Assembly (NCBI GenBank): GCA_938001865.1
Contig: CALLAW010000054.1
Location: 1 to 53,380 of the forward strand
DNA length: 53,380 nucleotides
From: an uncultured Saprospiraceae bacterium
GTDB lineage: Bacteria > Bacteroidota > Bacteroidia > Chitinophagales > Saprospiraceae
Reading direction: 5' to 3'
Positions 9,972 to 18,877 of this stretch are shown here, piece after piece. A program made the translations under genes and the position numbers. A model generated the notes under the pieces. The model did no database searches, had not been told where the DNA came from, and saw only the letters and a list, made by a program, of their open reading frames with translations. Position 1 is the stretch's first letter, and each line of letters opens with the position of its first letter.

Positions 9972-11354
9972 TTATGCTTGCCAATAGGCTTCTATCTCTT
10001 CAAGGGTCTTCCCTTTAGTCTCAGGGACAAACTTGTATGTAACAAAGACAATGACCAGAATAAAGGCAATGAATATATAGTACGGCAATGCTCCACTCCA
10101 CTGTGAGGCATTCACTTCACTCTCCATCACTATAGGGAATGATTGTGATACCACATAGTTAGCTGCCCACTGAGCAGCGACCGCGACTGACATTGCTACA
10201 CTCCGTATCTTATTGGGAAACATCTCGGAGAGTAGAACCCACACCACTGGTCCCATCGATAGCGCAAATGATCCAATAAATATCAGCACACCAATCAATG
10301 AAATCAAACCAACATTATCAGTTTGTAATGAGATGGCTAAGAGTAAAAATCCTAATATCATACCAATAGATCCAATAAACAGGAGTGGCTTACGTCCCAA
10401 CTTATCGACTGTGTACATCGCTATAAATGTAAAGACTAGATTGACAAAGGCAAGTAGTACTTGCTGCTTGAGTACATCTTCCTTACCAAACCCTAGTGCC
10501 TTCTCAAAGATATCGGCACCATAGTAGAGTACTGCATTGATTCCAGTAAATTGCTGGAGCATAGATAAGACCGTTCCTATCATTACGATTGCAAATATCC
10601 CTTTGGTGAATATACTGATCCCCTTCCCTTTCTTTTCGTTTGCTAGAGAGGCTTTGATCTCTTCTATCTCAGTCTGGGCTACATCAGGTGTATGAATCTT
10701 ATTGAGCACCTGCAGTGCTTCGTCATCTCTGCCCTTGAGAGCTAACCACCTCGGACTCCTTGGAATGAAGAACATTAATACTAGGAACAGCAAGCTTGGC
10801 AGCAATTCAGACCAAAACATACGCTTCCATCCGAAATCAATATTTTGTTGCTCACTTAGACCATTACCAATAAAGTATGTTGCCAGAAAGACTACGAAAA
10901 ACCCAATCACAATCGCAAGCTGGTAGTATGTCACCATCTTCCCTCTAATGTTACTTGGTGCTATCTCTGCGATATACATTGGTGCATTCATAGATGCTAT
11001 CCCGATACCAAGCCCTCCCATAATCCTAAATGCTACAAGCATAGAGATAGTCTCAGGAAACATCGCTGGTAATCCAGAACCCCAAGCAGACAGAGAAAAC
11101 AATATCGCCGATATAATAAGAGAACTCTTCCTACCTATCAACTCACTCAGCCATCCTGCAATGACAGCTCCCACAAAACATCCAATCAATGCACTCCCAA
11201 CGACCCATCCTTTGGTAGCTGGGTCTAGATCAAAGTATTGACTCAGGTAGTATTGAGCACCATTAATGACTCCTGTATCATAGCCAAACAATAGACCACC
11301 AAGTGATGCTACGGCCGCGATTAATATTAGATAGGATTTTTCGTTCATTTTCAA
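9972..11354 (-). CDS. Sugar porter family MFS transporter (sugar:H+ symporter type)
   Basis: This 460-residue inner-membrane protein has 12 predicted helices and the hallmarks of the sugar porter family: GYDTGVINGA in helix 1, GRKSS after helix 2, RIMGGLGIG, PRSPRWL after helix 6, QQFTGINAVLYYG in helix 7, DKLGRKPL, and VPETKGKTLEEIE at the C-terminus. XylE- and GLUT-like proteins share these, so a hexose or pentose is the likely substrate, probably by proton symport. No sugar-metabolism gene or repressor is adjacent to narrow the substrate. It lies upstream of mutS on the same strand but 214 nt away, with an inverted repeat between, so it is probably separate. Confidence 0.9.
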   Translation of the reverse strand: MKMNEKSYLILIAAVASLGGLLFGYDTGVINGAQYYLSQYFDLDPATKGWVVGSALIGCFVGAVIAGWLSELIGRKSSLIISAILFSLSAWGSGLPAMFPETISMLVAFRIMGGLGIGIASMNAPMYIAEIAPSNIRGKMVTYYQLAIVIGFFVVFLATYFIGNGLSEQQNIDFGWKRMFWSELLPSLLFLVLMFFIPRSPRWLALKGRDDEALQVLNKIHTPDVAQTEIEEIKASLANEKKGKGISIFTKGIFAIVMIGTVLSMLQQFTGINAVLYYGADIFEKALGFGKEDVLKQQVLLAFVNLVFTFIAMYTVDKLGRKPLLFIGSIGMILGFLLLAISLQTDNVGLISLIGVLIFIGSFALSMGPVVWVLLSEMFPNKIRSVAMSVAVAAQWAANYVVSQSFPIVMESEVNASQWSGALPYYIFIAFILVIVFVTYKFVPETKGKTLEEIEAYWQA

Positions 11355-11675
11355 AGTTGATTTAAAGTGAGCTTTACAAATGTTATTGATCAGTTGTGAT
11401 TTGAGTTATATTGTCTATAGAATTACTAGACATACTCAATCCACAACCCAATAATACCATATTTTTTTCTTCACACTCTATATCAGAGGGTGAAATTCTA
11501 TTCTTGATGTAATATTGAGATAGGAGTATGAGCTTGATTTAGACACCCCAGAGGTACAGATATGGCTGAGTGATATTTCATATGTATATCATCTCATTAT
11601 GAAGCAATAAACGAGATAAATATCGTATGTTTAATGTGAGACATCACTCTCTCAAAAGAAACAGAATCCTCGCTT
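11355..11675. other. Intergenic region of 321 nt between divergent genes
   Basis: AT-rich region between the minus-strand sugar porter and the plus-strand LysE gene. It holds an imperfect 10-bp inverted repeat (TTCACACTCT...AGAGGGTGAA) near 11471-11495. No clear TAnnTTTG element or ORF was found. Confidence 0.5.
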
Positions 11676-12305
11676 GTGATCCTTAGTCCTATCCTATTTC
11701 CCTATACATTTCTGATTGCATCTGTTGCATTGACGATGATGCCTGGTCCAGATATCCTCTATGTGATTACAGAGAGTCTTGCTCATGGCAAACGCTGGGG
11801 AGTTGCGATTGCATTGGGACTCGTAACTGGGCTAATCTTCCATACGACTTTAGTTGCGACTGGAGTAGGACTATTTATCCAAGAAGGTGAATGGCTATAC
11901 ACAGCTATCAAGTATGCAGGCGCAATCTATCTGCTCTACTTAGCTTATCAAGCTGCTCAAGATCAAGGTAGCAATCAGCTCATCCAAACAAATACCGGTG
12001 AAGGTTCCTACAATTTTTGGCACCTGTATAGGAGAGGAATCATGATGAATATTCTCAACCCAAAGGTTACCCTCTTTTTTTTAGCCTTTCTACCTGGATT
12101 TATAGACACTAATCTAGCTAATCCTTACCTGCAGATCTCTTACCTTGGTCTGATCTTCATGATCCAGGCACTCTTGATATTTGTAGTTGTATCCTACTTA
12201 GCCGACAAGCTCAGTAGACTGCTCAAGCTCCAGCGAAGTAAGTCTGTAATATACTGGCTGAGGATAATCGTCTTGATCGGCATTGCTCTGTTACTCTTGA
12301 TCTGA
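11676..12305 (+). CDS. LysE/RhtB family amino-acid exporter
   Basis: This 209-residue inner-membrane protein has about six hydrophobic segments and the family signature MPGPDILYVI near residue 22, followed by GLVTGLIFH in the second helix and a basic loop before NILNPKVTLFFLAFLPGF, another conserved LysE/RhtB motif. The family exports amino acids such as lysine, threonine or homoserine lactone. The exact substrate cannot be told. The start is a GTG at 11676, which gives the usual short N-terminus before helix 1. It is followed by a convergent dehydrogenase gene and appears to stand alone. Confidence 0.88.
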   Translation: MILSPILFPYTFLIASVALTMMPGPDILYVITESLAHGKRWGVAIALGLVTGLIFHTTLVATGVGLFIQEGEWLYTAIKYAGAIYLLYLAYQAAQDQGSNQLIQTNTGEGSYNFWHLYRRGIMMNILNPKVTLFFLAFLPGFIDTNLANPYLQISYLGLIFMIQALLIFVVVSYLADKLSRLLKLQRSKSVIYWLRIIVLIGIALLLLI

Positions 12306-12343
12306 GTGCAGAGATGGGTGGAGAGATTGTTACTGTCAGCCAC

Positions 12344-13234
12344 TTACTTGCAGACATCCACACAATCTACACCTGCATACCTACACATATCTAGAGACGT
12401 CGCATAGAGATCATCTACGAGCTTAGTATTTTCTATCTGTTCTGTTGCCGTTACTGGTCTGAGTTCTTTGTAATAGAGTTGAGTATTATATGGGTCATAG
12501 CTTATCACTTTCATCAGTGTATCAGCAGCCTCCCCTGCAGTAGTTCCCTCTCTGAGTGTACCATAGAGTTCCCAAAACCACTTCTTCAAGCCACTGAGAT
12601 TCTTCCCACCAAATCCCGTATTGACTGTCCCAGGATGGACGACAAGCACGACTCCACCTTGCTCATAATCCAAGGTCGTATCAAGCTTCTTAGCATAGAG
12701 GACTTGACAGAGTTTGGTACGCTGATACATCGTACGAGGCTCATACTTCTCTTTTAGGAAGATATTTCCGAGATGGAGACTCCCTTTGCGATGTTCCTCT
12801 GATCCAACGAAGCAAATCTTACCAGAAGGTGTCAAGTGTCCCCTTACTTGCTGTGATATATAGAATTGGACTAGATAATTTACTTGGAACTGAGTCTCAA
12901 TCTTATCTATGGTCTCCACATACTGCCCCATGATGATGCCTGATGAGTGGATGCAGAGATCTATCTCAGTGTACTCTGCCAACACTTCATTGAGAGCTCG
13001 AGCTACTGACTTGAGATCAGTATAATCACAATCGTAGAGTGAGAGATTATAATCTTCTATAATCTCTGCGGTGTAGACCTTACTCAGATTTCGTCCAAGG
13101 ATACAGACTTGCCAGCCTTGCCCAAGTAATCTATTTGCGCAAGCTCTCCCTATACCAGCTGTGGCGCCAGTAATAATTGCGGTCTTATTGATATGATCTT
13201 CTTGAGGTCTGATAGATGATGATTGAAGTGACAA
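12344..13234 (-). CDS. Short-chain dehydrogenase/reductase of unknown substrate
   Basis: This 296-residue NAD(P)-dependent oxidoreductase has the cofactor motif TGATAGIG near residue 22, a supporting Asp in YDCDYTD, HSSGIIMG in place of the usual NNAG, and the catalytic pair Tyr170/Lys174 in YQRTK. The catalytic serine is probably in FVGSEEH. The layout and the later HPGTVNTGF segment are closest to the retinol-dehydrogenase/WWOX-like branch of SDRs. Substrate is unknown. The neighbours, an amino-acid exporter and mpl, give no hint of a pathway. Confidence 0.85.
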   Translation of the reverse strand: MSLQSSSIRPQEDHINKTAIITGATAGIGRACANRLLGQGWQVCILGRNLSKVYTAEIIEDYNLSLYDCDYTDLKSVARALNEVLAEYTEIDLCIHSSGIIMGQYVETIDKIETQFQVNYLVQFYISQQVRGHLTPSGKICFVGSEEHRKGSLHLGNIFLKEKYEPRTMYQRTKLCQVLYAKKLDTTLDYEQGGVVLVVHPGTVNTGFGGKNLSGLKKWFWELYGTLREGTTAGEAADTLMKVISYDPYNTQLYYKELRPVTATEQIENTKLVDDLYATSLDMCRYAGVDCVDVCK

Positions 13235-13352
13235 AGCTACGGATCAGATGTATCTTTCACCTTATTATTGAGTGGTCATTATTTCTATTTATCTTGCATT
13301 GCACTCCTGTAATAGTTCGATTCTCTGCATTGGATGTAGGATTACTATAAGA

Positions 13353-14666
13353 TTACACAACATCAACCCCCATCAGATTACCACTGCTCAACAATAATAC
13401 CACATCAAGACTTTGATATGCTTCTAACTGCGTCATGAGGCTTTCTTGATCATAGATCACCTGACACTCTGAGCAGTCAAAGGCTTGCTGGATCTGACTC
13501 TCGGTAAGCACTGGCATCTGCTTGATCTCAAATGCATGCTTATCTACACAGACCGCTGCGACATCTACACTCTGAAATACTCCGGCATACTGAGGGATAA
13601 AGTCAGCGAGCATACTGCTATATGAGTGCAACTCTACGATGACCCCTATTGATTGTCCAGGATGGTTTTCTCGTACTGCATCAATTGTTGCTCTGACCTT
13701 ACTCGGAGCATGACCAAAGTCTCTGTATATCCTTGGGCTCTCAGTCTTGATGACCTGCTGTCTCATCGCTGCACCCTTGAATGATTGCATGTGAGTCAAT
13801 GTTGTATGATTATCTATTCCCAACTCCTCAGCTACCAACATTGCTGCATGCATATTCTTACGATTATGCTCACCGAATACTTGCATCTCATATGATACTG
13901 ACTTATGGCACACTTCTGTACCTGAGCCTCTCAGACCGAGATAGCCTTTGACAATAAGTGAGTCATCTACTGTAGCTGCAAGGTCAATAAGGTTAGGGTC
14001 TGTGGCATCGTAGCAGACAGTAGAGTCCTCTGCTAGAGAAGAGAGAAACTCTCTAAACTGATCTGTGTATATCGCTTGCGTTGGGAAGACATTAGCATGA
14101 TCCCATGCAGTACCTGTCACTATGGCAATCTGAGGTCGATAATGGACAAACTTAGGACGTCTGTCTATAGCTGAGGACAGATATTCATCACCTTCGATGA
14201 CGATATACGGAGCATCAGATAATTTGACCATCAGGTCAAAACCATCTAACTGAGCCCCTACTAGATAGTCAAAATCAATCCCCTCTGCCCTAAGGATATG
14301 CATCAACATTGATGTGGTAGTCGTCTTACCGTGACTACCGGCAACAACGATTCGTATCTTATCAGCTGACTTATTAGCGATATATTCTGGGAATGATTGT
14401 ATCTCTATTCCTAGCTCTTTCCCTTTGATGAGCTCTGGATTATCCGCCTTGGCGTGCATCCCGAGTATGATGAGATCGATGTTATCTGTGATTCGAGATT
14501 GGTCCCATCCCAGCTGGTCAGGTAATAGCCCAGCCTGAGTTAACTTCCTCTGAGAGATGCCGTAGATTACATCATCTGATCCAGTAACGGTATGGCCATT
14601 GCGATGTAATGCAATCGCTAGATTATGCATGATGCTCCCTCCTATTGCAATGAAGTGGATCCTCAT
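13353..14666 (-). CDS. mpl: UDP-N-acetylmuramate:tripeptide ligase (murein recycling)
   Basis: This 437-residue Mur-ligase-family enzyme attaches the recycled tripeptide L-Ala-gamma-D-Glu-meso-A2pm to UDP-MurNAc using ATP, in the cytoplasm. The N-terminus (HFIAIGGSIMHNLA) matches the Mpl/MurC-type nucleotide domain, with the ATP loop GSHGKTTT at Gly110-Thr117. The motif LGMHAKADNPEL is typical of Mpl rather than MurC, as is the moderate length. RDFGHAPSKV corresponds to the conserved DYAHHP-type region. It starts 1 nt after the stop of the adenosyltransferase gene and so shares its transcript. Confidence 0.9.
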   Translation of the reverse strand: MRIHFIAIGGSIMHNLAIALHRNGHTVTGSDDVIYGISQRKLTQAGLLPDQLGWDQSRITDNIDLIILGMHAKADNPELIKGKELGIEIQSFPEYIANKSADKIRIVVAGSHGKTTTTSMLMHILRAEGIDFDYLVGAQLDGFDLMVKLSDAPYIVIEGDEYLSSAIDRRPKFVHYRPQIAIVTGTAWDHANVFPTQAIYTDQFREFLSSLAEDSTVCYDATDPNLIDLAATVDDSLIVKGYLGLRGSGTEVCHKSVSYEMQVFGEHNRKNMHAAMLVAEELGIDNHTTLTHMQSFKGAAMRQQVIKTESPRIYRDFGHAPSKVRATIDAVRENHPGQSIGVIVELHSYSSMLADFIPQYAGVFQSVDVAAVCVDKHAFEIKQMPVLTESQIQQAFDCSECQVIYDQESLMTQLEAYQSLDVVLLLSSGNLMGVDVV

Positions 14667-14667
14667 A

Positions 14668-15225
14668 TTACTTGCCTTGTTTTGGTTGCCAGATCACCTC
14701 TTCATTCCCTTCTGCTAGAGACAAATGCCTTGCGTATACAAAGAAGAAGTCAGATAATCTATTGATAAATGGGATGATAGACACATAGGATTCATGCTGT
14801 AATCCGAGAAGTACGATTCTCCTTTCCGCTCGACGGCAGACTGTCCTACAGATGTGAGCAGTACTTACGGCGATACTCCCTCCTGGTAGGATGAAATTCT
14901 TCAAAGGTGCCAATGTATGATCCATCTGATCTATTGCTAACTCTAATGATTCTATATCCGAGACATCTACACCTTCGATACTTGAGAGGAATGACTCATC
15001 CGCTGTGGCTAAAAGAGATCCAACATTGAATAACAAATGCTGAATCTTGCTGAGTAATGGACGATAGCTATCATGCGTAGGTACGTGACTTATCAATAAT
15101 CCAAGGAAACTATTCACCTCATCAATCGTACCATATGCTTCTACTCTTTGATCATGCTTAGAGATACGATCACCTCCAAATAGACTCGTCCCGCCATCAT
15201 CTCCCTTCTTCGTATAGATTTTCAT
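14668..15225 (-). CDS. Cob(I)alamin adenosyltransferase, PduO/MMAB type
   Basis: This 185-residue enzyme transfers the adenosyl group of ATP to cob(I)alamin to make coenzyme B12. Family motifs are clear: IYTKKGDDGGTSLFGG at the N-terminus, YGTIDEVNSFLG, FILPGGS, and ICRTVCRRAER, the last containing the ATP- and cobalamin-binding arginines. Length is typical of the PduO-type trimer. The promoter at 15261-15289 gives a leader of about 30 nt. mpl follows after a single base. No B12-dependent mutase is in the window, so the user of the cofactor must be elsewhere. Confidence 0.93.
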   Translation of the reverse strand: MKIYTKKGDDGGTSLFGGDRISKHDQRVEAYGTIDEVNSFLGLLISHVPTHDSYRPLLSKIQHLLFNVGSLLATADESFLSSIEGVDVSDIESLELAIDQMDHTLAPLKNFILPGGSIAVSTAHICRTVCRRAERRIVLLGLQHESYVSIIPFINRLSDFFFVYARHLSLAEGNEEVIWQPKQGK

Positions 15226-15260
15226 AATTATAGTTTAGATTACTCATATTATAGAATTGG

Positions 15261-15289
15261 CAAAGATAGTGCTACTCTATCTATATCAA
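15261..15289 (-). promoter_or_regulatory. Promoter for the adenosyltransferase-mpl operon
   Basis: On the minus strand TTG (15287-15289), 18-nt spacer, then TATCTTTG (15261-15268) followed by CC. This fits the Bacteroidota sigma-A consensus. The start site would be near 15256. Confidence 0.75.
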
Positions 15290-15319
15290 TTGATTAAACT
15301 GTAGAAAGAACAATAGTCG

Positions 15320-15327
15320 TACTTTTG
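15320..15327 (+). promoter_or_regulatory. -7 element for rlmH
   Basis: TACTTTTG matches TAnnTTTG. It overlaps the TTG codon at 15325, so that codon is unlikely to be within the transcript and the ATG at 15361 is the likely start. Confidence 0.5.
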
Positions 15328-15360
15328 GGTGGACATTACATTGCTTCCATAACTCTCGCT

Positions 15361-15828
15361 ATGAGCCTTATTACAGTCTACTACTTTGGCAAGTCCAAAT
15401 ATTCTTTTATCGAAGAGGGGACTCAGTTGTTCTCTGATCGTATCAAGCATTACACCAGATTTGAGAGTATCGTACTGACTCCAAAGCATAAGTCTCGAGA
15501 TCCACTCAAGGTAAAGCAATTAGAAGCTCTGACTATCCTCAAAAAAATAAAGAAAAGTGATTTCCTCGTCCTACTTGATGAGAACGGAAAGACTTATACC
15601 TCACGATCATATGCTGCACAACTGGGCAAGTGGCAGATGTCACATCCGTCGGTAATATTTGTGATAGGAGGTGCCTATGGGTTTAGTGATGAGATAATCA
15701 AGAGGAGCAATGCCAAGCTCTCATTATCTGCGATGACCTACTCTCATCAATTGATCAAACTTGTTTTTTTAGAGCAATTGTATCGGGCATTTACCATCCT
15801 GAAGGGTGAGTCCTATCACAATGATTAA
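15361..15828 (+). CDS. rlmH: 23S rRNA pseudouridine-1915 N3-methyltransferase
   Basis: This SPOUT-fold enzyme methylates pseudouridine 1915 of 23S rRNA, using S-adenosylmethionine, on assembled 70S ribosomes. From the ATG at 15361 it is 155 residues, the family's normal length. An upstream TTG at 15325 would add 12 residues but overlaps the promoter element, so it is rejected. Conserved parts are FLVLLDENGK, the knot region FVIGGAYGFSDEI, SLSAMTYSHQL, and the C-terminal RAFTILKGESYH. It is divergent from the adenosyltransferase operon and convergent with the OmpA-like gene. Confidence 0.95.
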   Translation: MSLITVYYFGKSKYSFIEEGTQLFSDRIKHYTRFESIVLTPKHKSRDPLKVKQLEALTILKKIKKSDFLVLLDENGKTYTSRSYAAQLGKWQMSHPSVIFVIGGAYGFSDEIIKRSNAKLSLSAMTYSHQLIKLVFLEQLYRAFTILKGESYHND

Positions 15829-15854
15829 TAGTCCTCCTGCCAATAACAGTCCTC

Positions 15855-17516
15855 CTAATCCAATCTGAGCTCCCCGTTGACAAACTTAGCAATATAGGAC
15901 TGTGGATACTCAATCTTCACACCACCTCGATGTACGCCTGCGCAAGTAGGCTTGTCGCTAAATGGCCCCAGACTGTAGATAAACTTGGCACCATCAAAGT
16001 ACACATTAAGCCCAGGATGCTTAGTCCATAGCTTATCATTAGTTGCAAGCGCAGTATTCGATTCTTTGATAACGATACGGTATTCTGTGAACCCATCCAT
16101 CTCTTGAGGAGATGCTTCCATTGGTAGGTCTCTTCCTCCTCTTGCGTCAAGTGCTGAATCGTCTACATAGATAGGTCTATCCAATCCTGTATCGTTAGAT
16201 GATGGATCGTCAGATGATGAGCTATCTAGGACTCTCCTCGCTTGCTGTTGATTGACATCTGGTTGCGTAGGAGTTTCATCCAGAGGGCTATCTATATCCT
16301 CAACTGTAATATTACTATTGACGACTGGCGCTTCTATGACTTCTGGTACTTTGATCTGAGTAGTATCATTTCCTACTACTTTGATCACACCTTGATTAGA
16401 GAGATCTACGAGTATCTCGTCCATGTGTTCTTCAGTTTTCATTTGAGCCAAGCTCTTCTTGATTGAGTTATCTGCATCTATGCCGACGATTGTCAATTCA
16501 GTTCTTCGATTCCTAGCATGTTGATTTTCATCGCAGTCTACACCATCGATACATCCATTATTGATCTGTGTCTCGCCATATCCCTTGTATGAGATCCGCT
16601 TAGAGGAGATCACTCCACGGCTTCTCAGATAGCTCACTGCTGCTTGAGCTCTCTTAGAGGAGAGGTCCATATTGGAGGCTGCACTTCCTCGACTGTCAGT
16701 ATGCGAGCCTAGCTCGATAGAGAGATGTGGGTTATCAGTCAGCATCGTGATTACTTTATCCAATTCCTCGGCAGCTTGGGGTTTGATATCCCACTTACCG
16801 AGATCATAGTAGAGGTCATTGACTGCAAGCTTTTTTCCTCTGAATAGGGAATCCATTTCGACATTGGCAAGGAGCACACCATTAGCGTTACCCTCTGTGA
16901 GATTATCGGTTACTCCAGGCTTGACACTTCCTACTCCTTCAAAGCAAAGGATGCAACCCTCTACATTGACAAATGCTTCCATTCGTTTAGCGAGGTATCC
17001 ATCTTTACGAATCAATATCGTATAATGATTCCCTTTAGACATATGGAGTTTAAATTCATGATCTTGATGGTCTTCTAGGACCATTACAGATTCCTTAGTA
17101 GTATTATTATATACTTCGATGAGAGCTCCTTTGATCTGATCGACGACTTGATTTTCGTCAGTTCTTGCTTCGGCGAGTGTCACTTCAAAGAAGTAACCTG
17201 GCTCTCGTTTCATTTCGTACTTGAGAAACACCTTATCACCTTTAGCGTTGATGACTGCTTCCATTGGTTCGAAGTAAGCTTTTACAATCTTTACATTATA
17301 GTCACCTTCAGCAGGTAATTCTAATTCAAAATAACCGTCACTATTACTTAATGCTTTGGTTACGAAATTTCCTTTATCGTCTGAGACACTTAATTCTACT
17401 CCATAGAGGTAACCCCTATTACCAGATTCGTAGACATACCCTTCTACAGCAACTGATTGACTTGATAATTGTACTGTAGCGAGTACCAATAAAGAAAGTA
17501 TGAAAGTCCGTATCAT
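15855..17516 (-). CDS. OmpA-family peptidoglycan-binding outer-membrane protein
   Basis: This 553-residue exported protein begins with a signal peptide (about 19 residues). Residues about 23-100 form a carboxypeptidase-regulatory-like beta-sandwich, and a related region follows to about 190. The OmpA C-terminal domain spans about 230-345, with YYDLGKWDIKPQA, SHTDSRGSAASN (Asp274, Arg276) and LSSKRAQAAVSYL; it binds peptidoglycan non-covalently. A long Asp/Ser/Thr/Pro-rich linker leads to a final 80-residue region (YRIVIKESN...SLGPFSDKP) that resembles a SPOR-like fold. This arrangement is common in Bacteroidota gliding- or envelope-associated proteins. It stands alone. The role beyond cell-wall anchoring is unknown. 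Confidence 0.85.
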   Translation of the reverse strand: MIRTFILSLLVLATVQLSSQSVAVEGYVYESGNRGYLYGVELSVSDDKGNFVTKALSNSDGYFELELPAEGDYNVKIVKAYFEPMEAVINAKGDKVFLKYEMKREPGYFFEVTLAEARTDENQVVDQIKGALIEVYNNTTKESVMVLEDHQDHEFKLHMSKGNHYTILIRKDGYLAKRMEAFVNVEGCILCFEGVGSVKPGVTDNLTEGNANGVLLANVEMDSLFRGKKLAVNDLYYDLGKWDIKPQAAEELDKVITMLTDNPHLSIELGSHTDSRGSAASNMDLSSKRAQAAVSYLRSRGVISSKRISYKGYGETQINNGCIDGVDCDENQHARNRRTELTIVGIDADNSIKKSLAQMKTEEHMDEILVDLSNQGVIKVVGNDTTQIKVPEVIEAPVVNSNITVEDIDSPLDETPTQPDVNQQQARRVLDSSSSDDPSSNDTGLDRPIYVDDSALDARGGRDLPMEASPQEMDGFTEYRIVIKESNTALATNDKLWTKHPGLNVYFDGAKFIYSLGPFSDKPTCAGVHRGGVKIEYPQSYIAKFVNGELRLD

Positions 17517-17672
17517 TGTATGATTTTTTATTTGAATACTTATTCTCTACTACAAATATGGTTCATTTTCGTTCCGTATCGAAGGACTTTGAGTATTTAT
17601 TAACGAGAAGAGCTCTATCTATCAGTTATTTCACTTGATGATGACTCTATACTCATTATACACTATTAGGCT

Positions 17673-18593
17673 ATGGCACTTCGCATCATATTTATGGGTA
17701 CTCCCGACTTTGCAGTTGCATCACTGAAGCGATTGCATCAAGATGGGCATCACATCGTCGGAGTGATCACAGCAACTGACAAGTATGGAGGTAGAGGTAA
17801 GAAAACCTTAATTGAATCTGCTGTGAAAAAATATGCAGTATCTCAGGGACTTCCTGTGCTCCAGCCAAAAAACCTTAAGGCACCAGCATTTGTGGACAAT
17901 CTATTGGCACTGAAGGCTGACTTGCAAGTTGTCGTGGCCTTCAGGATGTTACCACGTGTAGTATGGGATATGCCTCAGATGGGGACGATGAATCTTCACG
18001 GTTCACTCCTCCCTAAGTATCGAGGAGCTGCTCCTATCAATTGGGCTATTATCAATGGTGACAAGATCACTGGTCTTACAACATTTCTACTCAAGCATAA
18101 GATAGATACTGGAGACATCTTAGACAAAGTAGAAGTTCCTATAGACTATCATGATACTGTAGGAACACTCCATGACAAGATGATGATAGTAGGTGCTCAG
18201 TTAGTCAGTGCTTCTGTAAATGCATTGGAAAACGGTAATCTCCAATCCTTTCCACAAGATAATAGTATCGTGTCTCATGCCCCTAAGATCTATACAGAGA
18301 CATGTGCCATAGACCCAAATCAATCTACGAGAACTGTCTACAACTTCATCAGAGGACTGAATCCGTACCCAGGAGCATACTTAATCCAGCCAGATGGATC
18401 AAAGCTCAAAATATTTGACTGTAGTGAGATCATCTCCAAGCACAACACACCTTGTGGGACTCTAATCTATCAAGATAAATCAATAATCATGGCTACTCAA
18501 GACGGCTATATCTCAATTGAAAAGCTCCAAGCTCCAGGCAAAAGAAGGATGTCTGCAGCAGATTATCTCAATGGATTGAAAAACTCAAATTAA
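17673..18593 (+). CDS. fmt: Methionyl-tRNA formyltransferase
   Basis: This 306-residue cytoplasmic enzyme formylates Met-tRNA-fMet using 10-formyl-tetrahydrofolate. The N-terminal formyl-transfer domain has the motif NLHGSLLPKYRGAAPI with catalytic Asn107 and His109 and the SLLP loop, and the Asp of IDTGDIL completes the site. The C-terminal OB-like domain covers about 210-306. Length matches the E. coli protein. The partner initiator tRNA gene happens to be in this window at 23-95. It converges on the small ORF at 18613. Confidence 0.96.
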   Translation: MALRIIFMGTPDFAVASLKRLHQDGHHIVGVITATDKYGGRGKKTLIESAVKKYAVSQGLPVLQPKNLKAPAFVDNLLALKADLQVVVAFRMLPRVVWDMPQMGTMNLHGSLLPKYRGAAPINWAIINGDKITGLTTFLLKHKIDTGDILDKVEVPIDYHDTVGTLHDKMMIVGAQLVSASVNALENGNLQSFPQDNSIVSHAPKIYTETCAIDPNQSTRTVYNFIRGLNPYPGAYLIQPDGSKLKIFDCSEIISKHNTPCGTLIYQDKSIIMATQDGYISIEKLQAPGKRRMSAADYLNGLKNSN

Positions 18594-18612
18594 TTAGCGT
18601 TCGATGATGGAA

Positions 18613-18834
18613 TTACAATCGAAATAAAGCAAGAATAGAATCAATGAGGACTTGTATGATAGGATTGGGAAGCGATGCAGTCCCGGCATCATCGTAGAGC
18701 GATGAACTCAATCCATACTGTATGAGATCTTGAGAGTAGTTATACTCCAGACATAAGTATGCCGTAGAGATTACACTCAGAGCACCGATCACAAAGAAGA
18801 GCCGCTGATAGGAAATTTTTTTCATAATTGTCAT
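18613..18834 (-). CDS. Small predicted membrane protein of unknown function
   Basis: A 73-residue ORF with one hydrophobic N-terminal segment (QRLFFVIGALSVISTAYLC) after a basic start (MTIMKKISYQR). The frame also offers an ATG at 18885 that overlaps the stop of the acyl-CoA reductase gene, giving 90 residues and possible translational coupling. However, a -7 element lies at 18845-18852, within that longer version, which favours a start at 18834 or at 18825. No family was recognised. It is the last gene of the rluD set and convergent with fmt. It may be a real small protein, but coding evidence is limited to context. Confidence 0.5.
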   Translation of the reverse strand: MTIMKKISYQRLFFVIGALSVISTAYLCLEYNYSQDLIQYGLSSSLYDDAGTASLPNPIIQVLIDSILALFRL

Positions 18835-18844
18835 ATTGTTATCC

Positions 18845-18876
18845 CAAATATAACACTTTTCATTGAGGTTGACCAA
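18845..18876 (-). promoter_or_regulatory. Promoter inside the end of the acyl-CoA reductase frame
   Basis: On the minus strand TTG (18874-18876), 21-nt spacer, TATATTTG (18845-18852). The predicted start site near 18840 is just before the ATG at 18834. Confidence 0.5.
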
Positions 18877-18877
18877 G

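Noticed and set aside
15829-15880. Hydrophobic reading frame on the minus strand past the OmpA-like gene (GLGGLLLAGGLL)
   Set aside because: No usable start codon after the preceding stop, and it overlaps rlmH and the end of the OmpA-like gene; probably chance.
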